The notes: generated by a model from the letters alone, not told the origin. A stretch of 64,000 nt of DNA from Seohaeicola zhoushanensis (GCF_014656415.1 NZ_BNCJ01000016.1:43023-107022); one strand, 5' to 3'. Counted from the first letter of the stretch, positions 7,708 to 17,572 are shown. Program-made: numbers and translations.

Positions 7708-9372
7708 TCAGCCGTCGTAACCCATCTTCAGGTCGTGGTCGCGGCTTTCCGGCGACCGCTCGTCAGGCACGCCATAGCCGCCCCCGCCCGGCGTTCCGAC
7801 GTCGATGTAGTCGCCGGTGCGCAGGTGGAAGTTCTCGCCCTTGGAAATGTGCTCGGGCTCGAATTCCCTGCCGTCGATGTTGACGCGGATCCGGTTCGGC
7901 GCGCCATCGCCACCGCCGAGGATGCCCGGGGGCCCGAAGCGGCCGTGCTCCATCAGGAATGAGGCGGTGCCTTCGCCGCGCAGCAGCCGCATCCGGTAGT
8001 CGACGCCCATGCCGCCGCGGAAGCGGCCCTTGCCCGACGAGCCCTCGCGCAGGGCGTATCTCTCGACCAGCAGCGGATAGCGCTGTTCCAGGATCTCCAC
8101 CGGCTGCGACTTGGAGATGCCGATGGTCGAGCAGCCGTTCGAGACGCCGTCGCCATCCCACCAGCCGCCGTAGCCGCCGCCCGAGAAGTAATACATGATG
8201 TAATGCTCGCCGGTCTCCGGGTCGAACCCGCCCAGCGAGATGTTCCCCGAAGTGCCCGCCGGCGCCGCGAAGAGCTTGCCGGGGATCGCCTTGGCCAGTG
8301 CAAGGAACACCGCCTCCATGATGCGCTGCGACACCTCGGCCGAACATCCCGCCACCGGGCGGGGATACTCGGCGAAGAGGAAGGTGCCCTTGGGCCGCAG
8401 CACGTTCAGCGGCTTGAAGCAGCCGGCGTTCATCGGAACGTTTGGGAAGATGTGCTTCATCCCGATGAAGACCGAGGATTGCGTCGTTGCCCAGACCGAG
8501 TTCAGAGGCCCGCGGCAGGGCTTGGACGAGCGCGAAAAATCGAAGGTGATATCGCTTCCGGCAACCGTCACATCCAGCGCGATTTCCAGCGGTTCGTTGA
8601 CCACGCCATCGCTGTCGATGAAGGCCGAGGCCGAATAGACCCCGTCCGGGATGTCGGCGATATGGGCGCGCATCATCTGCTCTGCCCGGCCCTCGATCTC
8701 GGCGACGCAGCCGTTGACCACCTCGAGACCATAGCGGTCGATCAGCGCGGTCAGCGCCTTCTCGCCGGCGCGCAGCGCGGCGATCTGCGCCAGGATATCG
8801 CCGATACGCTCTTCCGAGACGCGGATGTTGGCGAGGATCATGTCGACCACGTCCTGCACGATCTCCCCGCGCTTCATTATCTTGACCGGCGGAATCCTCA
8901 GCCCTTCCTGGTGGATCTCGGTCGCCGTGGTCGAGAAGCCGCCCGGCACCATGCCGCCGGTGTCGGGCCAGTGCCCGGCATTGGCGAGATAGCACCAGAG
9001 CTTGCCCTTGTAGTAGAAGGGCATGACCATCTTGACGTCCATCAGGTGGGTGCCCCCCCGATAGGGGTCGTTCACGATGATGATGTCACCGGGTTCGAGA
9101 TCGGCGGCACGCTCCTTGATGACCGAGTTCACACATTCCTGCATCACGCCGAGGAAGATCGGCAACCCGGTCTCCCCCTGCGAGATCATGCGCCCGTCGG
9201 CGGTGCCGTAGATGCCGTTCGAGCGGTCGTAGGCCTCGGAGATCACCGGCGAGAACGAGGTCTTTTCATGCACCAGGTCCATCTCGGTGCAGACCTGCTG
9301 CAGGCCCTTCTCGACCACCGTCAGCGTCACGGGGTCGATGGTCGGGGTTGTCTGGAACGCCATGTTGGTCAT
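7708..9372 (-). CDS. hyuB: Hydantoinase B / oxoprolinase beta-type subunit
   Basis: A 554-residue HyuB family protein. Typical segments are VISEAYDRSNGIYGTADGRMISQGETGLPIFLG, GDIIIVNDPYRGGTHLMDVKMVMPF, TTQSSVFIGMKHIFP and a glycine-rich end (GDYIDVGTPGGGGYG). HyuA and HyuB together form ATP-dependent amidohydrolases that open cyclic imides or lactams (N-methylhydantoin, 5-oxoproline) or act as acetophenone-type carboxylases. Its ATG overlaps the hyuA stop as ATGA, so the two are coupled and probably form a complex. The exact substrate cannot be read from sequence. Confidence 0.9.
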   Translation of the reverse strand: MTNMAFQTTPTIDPVTLTVVEKGLQQVCTEMDLVHEKTSFSPVISEAYDRSNGIYGTADGRMISQGETGLPIFLGVMQECVNSVIKERAADLEPGDIIIVNDPYRGGTHLMDVKMVMPFYYKGKLWCYLANAGHWPDTGGMVPGGFSTTATEIHQEGLRIPPVKIMKRGEIVQDVVDMILANIRVSEERIGDILAQIAALRAGEKALTALIDRYGLEVVNGCVAEIEGRAEQMMRAHIADIPDGVYSASAFIDSDGVVNEPLEIALDVTVAGSDITFDFSRSSKPCRGPLNSVWATTQSSVFIGMKHIFPNVPMNAGCFKPLNVLRPKGTFLFAEYPRPVAGCSAEVSQRIMEAVFLALAKAIPGKLFAAPAGTSGNISLGGFDPETGEHYIMYYFSGGGYGGWWDGDGVSNGCSTIGISKSQPVEILEQRYPLLVERYALREGSSGKGRFRGGMGVDYRMRLLRGEGTASFLMEHGRFGPPGILGGGDGAPNRIRVNIDGREFEPEHISKGENFHLRTGDYIDVGTPGGGGYGVPDERSPESRDHDLKMGYDG

Positions 9373-11408
9373 GCTGCGGCCTCCTCGAAGGTCACGATGA
9401 TATTGCCGAATTCATCGACTTCGGAACGTGTGCCCGGGTCGAGGATCAATGTGGTGTCGTCCTGCTCGACGATGGCCGGTCCATAAAAGACATGGCCCAG
9501 CGGCAGCTGCGCGCGGTCATAGACCTGCGCCTCGTGCCAGGCGCCGTCGAACCAGGCGCGGCGGGTGCCCTTGCGCGCCTTCTCGGCATCGCCGCCCTTC
9601 GGCGCGAAATGCGCGAGATCGACGTGGACGCGCTTGCCGATGATCGTCGTGCGGATGTTCACCAGGATCGGGATCATCGTCGGCAGCTCGATCCCGAAGC
9701 GGGCCAGGAATGCCTCGCGGAAGGCGGCGCGCACCGCCTCGGCATCGAAGTTACCCTCGGGCGCCGGGATCCGCAGGACATGCGACTGGCCGCGATAAAG
9801 CAGGTCGAACTCGTGCTGGAAGACAACCTCGTCCACCGCCACCTTCTCGCGCGCCAGCAGGGCCAGGCCCGCGTCACGCTGCTCGGCGATGATGCCGTCT
9901 ACGACGCCTTCGGCGATCACCGCCAGCGGCTGGTTCAGCGTGCGCACGAAGTCGTGGCGCACGTCGGCCAGGATGCAGCCAAGCGCCGAGTTCAGGCCGG
10001 GATAGCGCGGCACCAGCACGCGCGGCAGGTTCAGCATCCGGGCGATGGCCACCGCGTGCAGCGGCCCGCCGCCGCCATAGGGCATGTAGGTGAAGTCGCG
10101 CGGGTCGACGCCCTTCTCGACCGAGATCAGCCGGATCGCCCCCGCCATCTCGGCCACGGCCACGTCGATCACCGCCTGCGCGGCGGCCACGGCGTCCATG
10201 TTCAGCGGTTTGCCGACCTGCTCGATCAGCGCCGCCTCGATCTTCTCGAGCGAGGCATCGCTCGTCGCGCCTGTGACGGCATGGGGATTGAGCCGGCCCA
10301 GCATGTAGTTGCAATCGGTGATCGTCACCCGGTCGCCGCCCCGGCCATAGCCGATCGGCCCCGGGAACGACCCGGCGCTTTCCGGGCCGACACGCAGCAT
10401 CCCGGCCTTGTCGATATGGGCAATGGAACCGCCGCCCGCGCCGATGGTCGAGATGTCGATCATCGGGATGCGGATCGGCATGGCATAGGCCAGTTCCTTC
10501 TCGGCCGTCACCAGCGGCGTGCCGCCGTTGATCAGCGCGACGTCGAAGCTGGTGCCGCCCATGTCGCCGGTGACGACGTTCTCGCAGCCCGCAAGCCGCG
10601 CCAGCTCGGCCGCCGCCAGCACGCCCGCCGCCGGGCCGGACATGACCGTATGCACCGCGTGCTCCGCGATGACCGGCGCGCCGGCCATGCCGCCGTTGGC
10701 CTGCATGATCAGCAGATCATGGTCGAAGCCGCGCTCCTTAAGCGCGCTGTCGACGCGGGTGATATAGGCCGAGACGATGGGCGCGATCGAGGCATGGATC
10801 GCCGCGGTGGTGCCACGCTCGAACTCGCGCATCTCGCGGACGATCTCGTGCGAGGCGACGACATAGGGATTGGGCCAGAAGGCCCGCACGGCCTCGGCGG
10901 CGGCAATCTCGTGCTCGGGGTTCACGTAGGCGTGCAGGAATTGGATGGCGATCGATTCGACGCCTTCGGCCAGCAGCGCCTTGGCCTCGGCCACCACTTC
11001 GTCGATTGCCAGGGCGGTCAGCACCCGCCCCTGCGCATCCATCCGCTCGGTCACTTCGCGCCGCAGGTCGCGCGGGATCAGCGGGCGGAAGGTGCCGGAC
11101 AGGCCATAGGCGTGGGGTCGCGTGCGTCGGCCCAGTTCCAGCACGTCGCGGAAGCCGCGGGTGGTGATGAGACCCGCCTTCGCGCCCTTGTGCTCCAGCA
11201 CGGCATTGGTGCCGGCAGTGGTGCCATGCACCAGCCAGCGGATATCGCCCGGCGTCACGCCCAGCTGGTCGATGCCCGCAAGAAAGCCGCGCGCGCGATC
11301 GTCCACCGTCGTCGGCACCTTCTCGGTCCGCACTTCACCGCTCTCGGTGTCCACCATGAGAAAGTCTGTGAACGTGCCGCCCACATCCACGCCGATCGTG
11401 ATAGCCAT
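9369..11408 (-). CDS. hyuA: Hydantoinase A / oxoprolinase alpha-type subunit (ATP-binding)
   Basis: A 679-residue HyuA protein. It starts MAITIGVDVGGTFTDFLMVD (ASKHA-type phosphate loop) and contains VHGTTAGTNAVLEHKGAKAGLITTRGFRDVLELGRR and VVTGDMGGTSFDVALI, both typical of the family. A C-terminal beta-rich domain ends YGPAIVEQDDTTLILDPG. The start is set by the RBS AGAGGTGG just upstream. It heads the hyuA-hyuB-aminotransferase unit and is divergent from the IclR regulator at 11552. In the shared 143-base promoter region lies the palindrome CGGAAC-TAG-GTTCCG. Confidence 0.92.
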   Translation of the reverse strand: MAITIGVDVGGTFTDFLMVDTESGEVRTEKVPTTVDDRARGFLAGIDQLGVTPGDIRWLVHGTTAGTNAVLEHKGAKAGLITTRGFRDVLELGRRTRPHAYGLSGTFRPLIPRDLRREVTERMDAQGRVLTALAIDEVVAEAKALLAEGVESIAIQFLHAYVNPEHEIAAAEAVRAFWPNPYVVASHEIVREMREFERGTTAAIHASIAPIVSAYITRVDSALKERGFDHDLLIMQANGGMAGAPVIAEHAVHTVMSGPAAGVLAAAELARLAGCENVVTGDMGGTSFDVALINGGTPLVTAEKELAYAMPIRIPMIDISTIGAGGGSIAHIDKAGMLRVGPESAGSFPGPIGYGRGGDRVTITDCNYMLGRLNPHAVTGATSDASLEKIEAALIEQVGKPLNMDAVAAAQAVIDVAVAEMAGAIRLISVEKGVDPRDFTYMPYGGGGPLHAVAIARMLNLPRVLVPRYPGLNSALGCILADVRHDFVRTLNQPLAVIAEGVVDGIIAEQRDAGLALLAREKVAVDEVVFQHEFDLLYRGQSHVLRIPAPEGNFDAEAVRAAFREAFLARFGIELPTMIPILVNIRTTIIGKRVHVDLAHFAPKGGDAEKARKGTRRAWFDGAWHEAQVYDRAQLPLGHVFYGPAIVEQDDTTLILDPGTRSEVDEFGNIIVTFEEAAA

Positions 11409-11432
11409 GCCACCTCTCATCATTTCATTTTA

Positions 11433-11447
11433 CGGAACTAGGTTCCG
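11433..11447. promoter_or_regulatory. Perfect palindrome between hyuA and the IclR gene (putative operator)
   Basis: The 15-base sequence CGGAACTAGGTTCCG is a perfect inverted repeat with a 3-base centre, 25 bases upstream of the hyuA start. IclR-family operators commonly have GGAAC/GTTCC-like arms, so it is probably bound by the adjacent IclR protein. The half-sites CGGAAC/GTTCCG also occur upstream of the TRAP binding-protein gene (near 15280 and 15328). Confidence 0.55.
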
Positions 11448-11551
11448 GTTACTGGCAAAAATTCCTTGGGCAGTAACAATTGTCAAGCGACAAAAGCCGG
11501 GGTATCAAAAATTCCGAAACAAACGTCCAAGATTTGCAAACGGAGCTGCCG

Positions 11552-12331
11552 ATGGCCAAGAAAACGACCTCCGACGACAGCCCGCTCGGGCGCTATTTCA
11601 ACGTGCTGGAGGCGGTTGTCGCCAACCGGAACGGCATCTCGCTGACCGAGGTGGCACGGATCACCGGCCTGCCCAAGCCGACCGCCCACCGCCTGCTGAA
11701 CGCGCTGGCCGAGATCTCGGTGCTGCAATACGACGACCACGGCCGGAAAAGCTTCCAGGCCGGACCGCGGCTCTGGAGGATCCTGCAACTTGGCGCCAAC
11801 CCCTCGCAGGTCGCCCGCTATGCGCAGATGGTCTGCCGCGAGTTGTCCGAGGTCCTGGGCGAGACCTGCTATTGCGTGCGCTACGACGGCGAGACGGTGG
11901 AATCCATCGCGCAGGAGGTCTCTCCCGCCGGCTACCGGTTCCACGTCGTGCCGGGCGATATCCTGCCCTTCCATGCAGCCGCCACCGCCAAGGTCATCCT
12001 GGCCGCGCAGCCCGACGACATCGTCGAGCAGCACCTTTCCGGCGCGCTGGCCTCGTTCACGCCGCACACCAAGTCGAGCCGCATCGACATCTTCGCCGAG
12101 CTCAGCGAGGTGCGCAAAAACGGCTTTGCCATCTGCGACCGCGAGATTGACGAGAACGTCATGGCCTACGCCGTGCCGGTCAAGCTCGACGGGCAACCGG
12201 TCGTCTATGCGATGGGCGTCACCGGCCCGGTCAGCCGGATGAAGCAGGACGACGCGATGAAGTTCATCGAGCCGCTGCGCCGGGGCGCCGAACGCTTTGC
12301 CGAGATGATGAGTGGCCGCGGCCCGCTCTGA
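11552..12331 (+). CDS. IclR-family transcriptional regulator
   Basis: 259 residues. The N-terminal winged helix-turn-helix is RYFNVLEAVVANRNGISLTEVARITGLPKPTAHRLLNAL, and the C-terminal IclR effector domain includes FHAAATAKVILAA, a variant of the family's ATGKAxLA segment, and CDREIDENVMAYAVPV. Start MAKKTTSDDS follows CGGAG; an in-frame upstream ATG-like start at 11480 lacks an RBS. It sits between hyuA (divergent) and the TRAP transporter (convergent) and probably controls both through CGGAAC/GTTCCG elements. The effector is likely the TRAP substrate or its breakdown product. Confidence 0.88.
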   Translation: MAKKTTSDDSPLGRYFNVLEAVVANRNGISLTEVARITGLPKPTAHRLLNALAEISVLQYDDHGRKSFQAGPRLWRILQLGANPSQVARYAQMVCRELSEVLGETCYCVRYDGETVESIAQEVSPAGYRFHVVPGDILPFHAAATAKVILAAQPDDIVEQHLSGALASFTPHTKSSRIDIFAELSEVRKNGFAICDREIDENVMAYAVPVKLDGQPVVYAMGVTGPVSRMKQDDAMKFIEPLRRGAERFAEMMSGRGPL

Positions 12332-12369
12332 ACAGCCGGGAGGCGCCCGGTGGGGCGCCTCCGCTGTCA

Positions 12370-13674
12370 TCACATGATCGCCTTGGGCAGCCACAGGATG
12401 ATCTGCGGAAAGAGCAGCATCAGCCCGACGCCCAGTATCATGATCGCCACGAAGGGGATGATCGAGAGGTAGAGCTCGTTCATCGTCACGTCCTTGGGCG
12501 CGACGCCCTTCAGGTAGAACAGGTTGTAGCCGAAGGGCGGCGTCAGGAAGCCCATCTCCATCAGCACGATGAAAAGCACGCCGAACCAGACCGGATCGAA
12601 CCCCAGGTTCACGGCAATCGGCGCGAAGATCGGCGCGGTGATCATGATGATCCCCGTCGTCTCGAGCACCATGCCCAGCACCATCAGGATCAGCAGCATG
12701 ATGATGATGATCACCCATCGGTTCACCTCCAGCCCCATGATCAGCCCCTCGATCATCCGCGTTGCGCCGATGGCCGAATAGAAGGTCGACAGCGCCGAAG
12801 AGGCGATGATGATCCAGAAGATCACCGTCGACAGAACCATCGTCTCGCGCAGGGCGGCGGTCAGGTTCTGGAATGTAAGCCGTCGCGCGATGGCCGCGGC
12901 AAGAACCGCGCCGCCCGCCCCAACCGCGCTGGCCTCGGCCACGGCCGCGGTGCCGGTCAGGATCGACCCCATCACCGCGACGGCGAGGCCGATCGGCAGC
13001 ACCACCTTGCGCAGGCTGCGCAGCCGTTCGCCCCAGCTGTAGGTCACCGGGTCGGCCTGCACCGCCGGATCAAAGACCGAGCGGAAATAGGCGTAGAGCG
13101 CGAAGAGGAAGGCCAGCAGCAGGCCGGGCAGGATGCCGCCCATGTAGAGCCCGCCAATCGAGGTGCCGGCCACCAGGCCATAGACGATCATCGTGACCGA
13201 GGGCGGGATCAGGATACCCAGCGACCCACCCGCCGCGATGGAGCCGAGCGTCATCTGGCGGTTGTAGCCCCGCGACAGCATCGCCGGGATCGCCACCATG
13301 CCCATGGCAATCGTCGCCGCGCCCGAGATCCCTGCCATGGCCGAGAACATGGTGCAGATCAGGATCGTCCCGATGGCAAGACCCCCACGGATGCCGCCCA
13401 TGAACTTCTGCATGGCGTCGTAGAGGTCATCCGCGATCCGCGATTTCTGTAACATCGCGGCCATGAAGATGAACATCGGGATCGAGAGATATTCAAAGCT
13501 CGTCGCCGTCGCATAGGCCCGCAGCGGGATCATGGTCAGCGCGGCGGGGCTCCAGAAGAAATAGATCATCCCGACCGAGAGACCGCCCAGCGAGAAGGCA
13601 ATCGGCACGCCCAGGCCGAGCAGAAGGAACATCCCGCCGAACAGCAGGATGGTGGGCAGAAGCGGATCAACCAT
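12370..13674 (-). CDS. dctM: TRAP transporter large permease (DctM)
   Basis: 434-residue inner-membrane protein with about 12 hydrophobic segments, the ion-coupled translocation subunit of a tripartite ATP-independent periplasmic transporter. Family segments include YLSIPMFIFMAAMLQKSRIADDLYDAMQKFMG, GISGAATIAMGMVAIPAMLSRGY, AAGGSLGILIPPSVTMIVYGLVAGTSIGGLYMGGILPG and EMGFLTPPFGYNLFYLKGVAP. Its start overlaps the end of dctQ by 8 bases. The gene converges on the IclR gene, with 38 bases between the stops. Confidence 0.94.
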   Translation of the reverse strand: MVDPLLPTILLFGGMFLLLGLGVPIAFSLGGLSVGMIYFFWSPAALTMIPLRAYATATSFEYLSIPMFIFMAAMLQKSRIADDLYDAMQKFMGGIRGGLAIGTILICTMFSAMAGISGAATIAMGMVAIPAMLSRGYNRQMTLGSIAAGGSLGILIPPSVTMIVYGLVAGTSIGGLYMGGILPGLLLAFLFALYAYFRSVFDPAVQADPVTYSWGERLRSLRKVVLPIGLAVAVMGSILTGTAAVAEASAVGAGGAVLAAAIARRLTFQNLTAALRETMVLSTVIFWIIIASSALSTFYSAIGATRMIEGLIMGLEVNRWVIIIIMLLILMVLGMVLETTGIIMITAPIFAPIAVNLGFDPVWFGVLFIVLMEMGFLTPPFGYNLFYLKGVAPKDVTMNELYLSIIPFVAIMILGVGLMLLFPQIILWLPKAIM

Positions 13675-14206
13675 GCAGTTCGACCTCGTCGTCGTCTTTG
13701 CGCGCGTTCTCGGGGTGGAGGTAGGCCAGCCATTCGTCGATCATCAGCCGCAGCCAGCCCAGCACCATCAGCGAGGCGCCCAGCGGGATCAGGGCCTTGA
13801 ACACCCAGACCGGCGCCGGCCAGTTTGCCGAGTTCGGGCGCTCGCCCGACAGGAAGGCGCGTTCGGCGAAGGTATAGCCGTGCCGGATCAGCACGTAGCA
13901 GAGCATCAGCAGCAGCGTCGTGCCCAGCAGCGTGTCGATCCACAGTTGCAGCTTCGGAGAGAAGCCGGAATACAGCGCATCGACCCGCACGAACTTGCCG
14001 CAGGATAGCGCCCAGGGCCCGCCGAGCATGATGAGCGCGCACATCAGCCAGGATGCCACGTCGGATGCCCAGGCCAGTGAAACGTTGAACACCAGCCTGG
14101 AGCAGATCTCCGTCAAGACGACGATAGCTATCGCCAGGGTCGCGAAGGATACCACCTTTCCGGTGGTATCCAGCACGCGGCCGATCATGTCAGACAGTGC
14201 CTTCAT
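13667..14206 (-). CDS. dctQ: TRAP transporter small permease (DctQ)
   Basis: 179-residue membrane protein with four predicted helices and the DctQ pattern (VLTEICSRLVFNVSLAWASDVASWLMCALIMLGGPWAL, then RVDALYSGFSPKLQLWIDTLLG). It partners DctM and interacts with the periplasmic binding protein. It lies 34 bases downstream of the binding-protein gene and overlaps dctM, so the three form one operon. The C-terminus is rich in acidic residues (ENARKDDDEVELHG). Confidence 0.9.
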   Translation of the reverse strand: MKALSDMIGRVLDTTGKVVSFATLAIAIVVLTEICSRLVFNVSLAWASDVASWLMCALIMLGGPWALSCGKFVRVDALYSGFSPKLQLWIDTLLGTTLLLMLCYVLIRHGYTFAERAFLSGERPNSANWPAPVWVFKALIPLGASLMVLGWLRLMIDEWLAYLHPENARKDDDEVELHG

Positions 14207-14240
14207 GCAGGCTGCTCCATCGTCATTGCCGGAGAGAGGT

Positions 14241-15269
14241 TCACTCGCCGCGGCCCAGTTCGCCCAGGTATTCGGCCAGCAGGTTCACCGCCTTGGCGTT
14301 CAGGCCACCCTGGTCGGCATAGGCCATCCAGAGCTTGCGCGCCGCCGCGTCCATCTTGGCGAAATCTTCCGCCGAGATCGTGGTGACCTCCATGCCGGCT
14401 GCCTGCATCTCGTTCAGGGCCTTGGCGTCATTCTTCATGCCGGTGGTCAGGTAGTCCAGCGACGACAGCATCGCCGCTTCACGCAGGATCGCCTGCAGGT
14501 CGGCCGGCAGCGCGTTCCAGGCGGCTTCGTTCACCGCGAAGAAGTTGTTCGGCGCCGGCATCGGCGAGGGCTGGACATAGTATTTGGCGACTTCCTGCAG
14601 CGAGATGTTCTTGTTCGCCGAAGGGCTGGCCCAACGGGCCGCGTCGATCGCGTCGGTTGCCAGCGCGGTGTAGATCTCGGAGCCCGACAGGAACACCGGC
14701 GAGGCGCCCATGCTCTCGTACCACTTGGCCTCGAGACCGAAGGCGCGGATCTTCAGACCCTGGAAATCGGCGACCGAGGTGATCGGCTTGTTAGACACGA
14801 TATCCCACTGCGGCGAAACCTGCGGGCCGAGGTAGTAGACGCCATAGGGCGCATAGGCCTCGCGCGCGATGTCGATGAAGCCCTTCTTGTAGAAGAAGTC
14901 GAAGCTTTCCAGCGGGGTACGCAGACCACCCGGAACGCCGCTCTCGATCGAGGCCACCGGGCCGATCTTGCCGGCGAAATAGCCGCCGGTCAGCATCCCC
15001 ATCTCGGCGACGCCCGCGCCAACGGCTTCGAGACCGTCGGCAATCGGGAACAGCGTGCCCACCGGGTAGACCTCGAAGGCGATGCGGCCGCCCGACATCT
15101 CGGTCACAAGCTTGGCAAAGCGCTCCTCGACCGCGACGTGGCCCGGGTCGCCCGGGTTCAGGTTGGTCTGAAGCCGCCACATGAAGTCCTGCGCCAGCGC
15201 AGGCACAGCGGCGCTGCCCGTGATCAGCGCCGCGACGACACCCGCTGCGAAAGTTCTGAAGGCTCCCAT
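14241..15269 (-). CDS. dctP: TRAP transporter periplasmic binding protein (DctP)
   Basis: 342-residue extracytoplasmic solute receptor. The signal peptide (MGAFRTFAAGVVAALITGSAAVPALA) has a likely signal-peptidase I site after ALA. DctP features: WRLQTNLNPGDPGHVAVEERFAKLV, GAGVAEMGMLTGGYFAGKIG and LKIRAFGLEAKWYESMGASPVFLSGSEIYTALATDAIDAARWASP, the segment that carries the carboxylate-binding arginine in this family. This last sequence is like that of receptors for 2-oxo or mannitol/chloroaromatic-type acids, but the ligand is not determined. Start chosen by RBS AAAGGAAAG six bases upstream. Confidence 0.93.
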   Translation of the reverse strand: MGAFRTFAAGVVAALITGSAAVPALAQDFMWRLQTNLNPGDPGHVAVEERFAKLVTEMSGGRIAFEVYPVGTLFPIADGLEAVGAGVAEMGMLTGGYFAGKIGPVASIESGVPGGLRTPLESFDFFYKKGFIDIAREAYAPYGVYYLGPQVSPQWDIVSNKPITSVADFQGLKIRAFGLEAKWYESMGASPVFLSGSEIYTALATDAIDAARWASPSANKNISLQEVAKYYVQPSPMPAPNNFFAVNEAAWNALPADLQAILREAAMLSSLDYLTTGMKNDAKALNEMQAAGMEVTTISAEDFAKMDAAARKLWMAYADQGGLNAKAVNLLAEYLGELGRGE

Positions 15270-15319
15270 ATTCTTTCCTTTGTTCCGATTGTTAAAACTT
15301 TCTGTCGGATACTGAAACA

Positions 15320-15338
15320 TTGACCTCCGGAACGTCAA
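15320..15338 (-). promoter_or_regulatory. Inverted repeat TTGAC-N9-GTCAA at the putative dctP promoter
   Basis: About 50-70 bases upstream of dctP, the minus strand reads TTGAC-GTTCCGGAG-GTCAA. TTGACG can serve as a -35 box with a CAGTAT-like -10 about 18 bases on. The spacer contains the GTTCCG half-site shared with the hyuA/IclR operator. Inferred control site; orientation and exact promoter are not proven. Confidence 0.4.
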
Positions 15339-15708
15339 GGTATTTTCTCCGCCGCACGGCCGCCACGGCGAAGGTCACGGACCGGGATGCGTAAAATCCG
15401 GGCGAAGCGGGCCGGGCGGACCCTCGCATGCAAGGCCCCTTTCGCCATGACGCGCCCGTAGCGGCAAGGCGCTAACGGCGAAGGTCAGCTCTCCGGTTTT
15501 CGGCGAAGCACGGCCCGGCACCTTCACCACCCGAAAATTATTCGCCGATTCGCCGTCGCCGCCCTGCCTGCGCCAATCCCCCAGGCCCCGTCGAACCGCG
15601 AACTTCCCCCCAACCCTCTCTTTCATTTGGCGCGGCTTCGCACTATGGCCTTACTGGTGGAAAGAGCCGCGGTGCGCTGCCCGCAAAGCCGTAGAAAGGG
15701 AGGGTTCG
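15339..15708. other. Non-coding stretch upstream of ilvD
   Basis: About 370 bases without a convincing gene. A GC-rich imperfect repeat GGCGAAGGTCA occurs twice (near 15367 and 15477) with a related GGCGAAGCAC between them and ilvD. The 83-codon frame on the minus strand has low-complexity Arg/Gly content and no RBS. The ilvD promoter must lie here. I saw no clear leader-peptide attenuator with runs of Leu, Ile or Val codons. Confidence 0.4.
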
Positions 15709-17562
15709 ATGCCCCGTTATCGTTCGAGAACAAGTACCCATGGCCGCAACATGGCCGGCGCCCGCGGGCTGTGGCGCGCAACCGGAATGACCGAAAGCGA
15801 TTTCGGCAAGCCGATCATCGCAATCGTCAACTCCTTCACCCAGTTCGTGCCCGGCCACGTCCACCTCAAGGACCTCGGCCAACTGGTCGCGCGCGAGGTC
15901 GAGAAGGCCGGCGGCGTCGCCAAGGAGTTCAACACCATCGCGGTGGATGACGGCATCGCCATGGGCCACGACGGGATGCTCTACTCGCTGCCCTCGCGCG
16001 AGGTGATCGCCGACTCGGTGGAATACATGGTCAACGCCCATTGCGCCGACGCCATGGTCTGCATCTCGAACTGCGACAAGATCACCCCCGGTATGCTGAT
16101 GGCTGCCATGCGCCTCAACATCCCCGCGATCTTCGTCTCGGGTGGTCCCATGGAAGCGGGCAAGATCGACCTCGCCTCGCTCGAGGTGAAGAAGATCGAC
16201 CTGGTTGACGCCATGGTCGCCGCCGCCTCGGACGCCTATACCGACGAGCAGCTGCAGCACATCGAGGAAAACGCCTGCCCGACCTGCGGCTCCTGCTCGG
16301 GCATGTTCACCGCCAACTCGATGAACTGCCTGGCCGAGGCGCTTGGCCTCGCCCTGCCCGGCAACGGCTCGACGCTGGCCACCCATGCCGACCGCAAGGG
16401 CCTGTTCCTGGAAGCCGGCCGCAAGATCGTCGAAATCACCCGTCGCCACTACGAGCTGGAAGAGCATGGCCTGCTGCCGCGCGAAATCGCGACCTACGAG
16501 GCCTTCCAGAACGCCATGAGCCTCGACATCGCCATGGGCGGGTCGACCAATACCGTGCTGCACCTGCTGGCCATCGCCAACGAAGGCGGCGTCGACTTCA
16601 CCATGGACGACATCGACAAGCTCTCGCGCAAGGTGCCCTGCCTGTGCAAGGTCGCGCCGAACATCGAGAACGTCCACATGGAGGACGTCCACCGCGCCGG
16701 CGGCATCTTCTCGATCCTGGGCGAACTCTCCCGCGCCGGCCTGTTGCACAACGACTGCTCCACGGTCCACTCGACCACCATGGGCGAGGCGATTGCGCAT
16801 TGGGACATCAAGGTCGCCAACAACCCCGAGGCCGAGCAGCTGTTCCGCGCCGCCCCCGGCGGCGTGCGCACCACCCAGGCCTTCTCGACCGAGAACCGCT
16901 TCAAGGAGCTGGATACCGACCGTGAAAAGGGCGTGATCCGGTCGAAGGAACATGCCTTCAGCCAGGACGGCGGCCTCGCGGTCCTCTTCGGCAACATCGC
17001 CGAGGAAGGCTGCATCGTGAAGACCGCCGGGGTCGATGCCTCGATCCTCAAGTTCACCGGCACGGCCCATGTCTGCGAAAGCCAGGATTCGGCGGTGAAC
17101 GACATCCTCACCGGCAAGGTGAAGGAAGGCGACGTGGTCGTCATCCGCTACGAAGGCCCGCGCGGCGGTCCGGGGATGCAGGAGATGCTCTATCCGACCA
17201 GCTACCTCAAGTCGAAGGGCCTGGGCAAAGCCTGCGCCCTGCTGACCGACGGGCGCTTCTCGGGCGGAACCTCGGGCCTGTCCATCGGCCACGTCTCGCC
17301 GGAAGCGGCAGAGGGCGGCACCATCGGCCTGGTCGAAAAGGGCGACAAGATCGAAATCGACATCCCCAACCGCCGCATCCACCTGGCGGTGGACGACGCC
17401 GTGCTGGCCGAACGCCGTGCCGCGCGCGAGGCCAAGGGCTGGCAGCCGGAAGAGAAGCGGACCCGCAAGGTGTCCAGCGCGCTCAAGGCCTATGCCGCGC
17501 TGACCACCTCTGCCGCACGCGGCGCGGTGCGCGACGTGAGCCAGCTCGAACGCAAGAACTGA
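15709..17562 (+). CDS. ilvD: Dihydroxy-acid dehydratase
   Basis: 617 residues, the full length of the long IlvD class. It dehydrates 2,3-dihydroxy-isovalerate and -methylvalerate to the 2-oxoacids of valine and isoleucine synthesis. Iron-sulfur ligands are visible in [12 protein letters not shown] and [37 protein letters not shown] and [24 protein letters not shown] are also diagnostic. Strong RBS (AAAGGGAGGG) six bases upstream of ATG. Monocistronic by spacing. It makes the same oxoacids that the bkd complex degrades. A sugar-acid dehydratase role (same superfamily) is less likely given the close fit to true IlvD. Confidence 0.95.
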   Translation: MPRYRSRTSTHGRNMAGARGLWRATGMTESDFGKPIIAIVNSFTQFVPGHVHLKDLGQLVAREVEKAGGVAKEFNTIAVDDGIAMGHDGMLYSLPSREVIADSVEYMVNAHCADAMVCISNCDKITPGMLMAAMRLNIPAIFVSGGPMEAGKIDLASLEVKKIDLVDAMVAAASDAYTDEQLQHIEENACPTCGSCSGMFTANSMNCLAEALGLALPGNGSTLATHADRKGLFLEAGRKIVEITRRHYELEEHGLLPREIATYEAFQNAMSLDIAMGGSTNTVLHLLAIANEGGVDFTMDDIDKLSRKVPCLCKVAPNIENVHMEDVHRAGGIFSILGELSRAGLLHNDCSTVHSTTMGEAIAHWDIKVANNPEAEQLFRAAPGGVRTTQAFSTENRFKELDTDREKGVIRSKEHAFSQDGGLAVLFGNIAEEGCIVKTAGVDASILKFTGTAHVCESQDSAVNDILTGKVKEGDVVVIRYEGPRGGPGMQEMLYPTSYLKSKGLGKACALLTDGRFSGGTSGLSIGHVSPEAAEGGTIGLVEKGDKIEIDIPNRRIHLAVDDAVLAERRAAREAKGWQPEEKRTRKVSSALKAYAALTTSAARGAVRDVSQLERKN

Positions 17563-17572
17563 TCAGCGAAAC

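Noticed and set aside
15375..15626. 83-codon minus-strand frame upstream of ilvD
   Set aside because: Low-complexity and without RBS; considered as a leader peptide for ilvD but on the wrong strand and lacking branched-chain codon runs.
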